The notes beneath the pieces were generated by a model. It was not told where the DNA came from. It was given only the letters and a program-made list of their open reading frames with translations, and made no database searches. Below are positions 36,722 through 64,000 of a stretch of 64,000 bases of DNA, one piece after another. The translations under genes and the position numbers were made by a program. The stretch is from Todiramphus chloris collaris (taxonomy: Eukaryota; Chordata; Aves; Coraciiformes; Alcedinidae), in assembly GCA_025345505.1 (NCBI GenBank), contig JANVCC010000018.1:57052724-57116723 (forward strand). Reading direction: 5' to 3'. The stretch's first letter is position 1; every line of letters starts with the position of its first letter.

Positions 36722-64000
<27,279 letters not shown>

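Overview
The window is vertebrate nuclear DNA, almost certainly from a bird (or at least a sauropsid). It carries two neighbouring genes, both on the minus strand, that I recognise by protein sequence: SOGA3 (also called MTCL3, C6orf174 in human) and, downstream of it, the orthologue of human KIAA0408. The bird/sauropsid call rests on three points. The proteins are close to, but not identical with, human. A decayed CR1 LINE sits in a SOGA3 intron. The rest is AT-rich, largely unique sequence with few recognisable interspersed repeats. I cannot name the species.

Layout in transcription order (right to left). SOGA3 exon 1 lies in a GC-rich, CpG-rich block at the right edge (63515 to beyond 64000; the start codon is outside the window). 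Coding exons follow at 62957-63181, 59344-59502, 39951-40022, 38136-39311 and 36722-36832. The last encodes a 36-residue, very hydrophobic C-terminal tail. A 19 kb intron (40023-59343) holds the CR1 remnant. A run of AATAAA signals at 35459-35481 may end the SOGA3 mRNA. A spacer of about 10 kb follows, containing a 10-N assembly gap inside a GAAA microsatellite and a possible KIAA0408 promoter and untranslated first exon (about 29401-29714). The KIAA0408 coding exons are 25134-25268, 22017-22358, 21591-21670, 18905-20279 and 16835-17008, giving a 701-residue protein. Its 3' UTR probably runs to about 14395. From 1 to about 14.4 kb I see no gene.

How the genes relate. SOGA3 supplies the N-terminal SOGA-type coiled coils. 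KIAA0408 begins with a coiled coil that resembles a C-terminal coiled coil of the longer paralogues SOGA1 and MTCL1. The SOGA3 exon before the membrane tail ends in phase 0. The KIAA0408 start exon has an acceptor exactly 9 bases before its ATG, in the same frame and without a stop. Splicing past the membrane exon would therefore join the two proteins in frame. The most interesting reading is a SOGA/MTCL-type gene that has been split, or is alternatively terminated, by a mutually exclusive membrane-anchor exon. I found no sign of a wholly unknown system; the best leads concern this split-gene arrangement.
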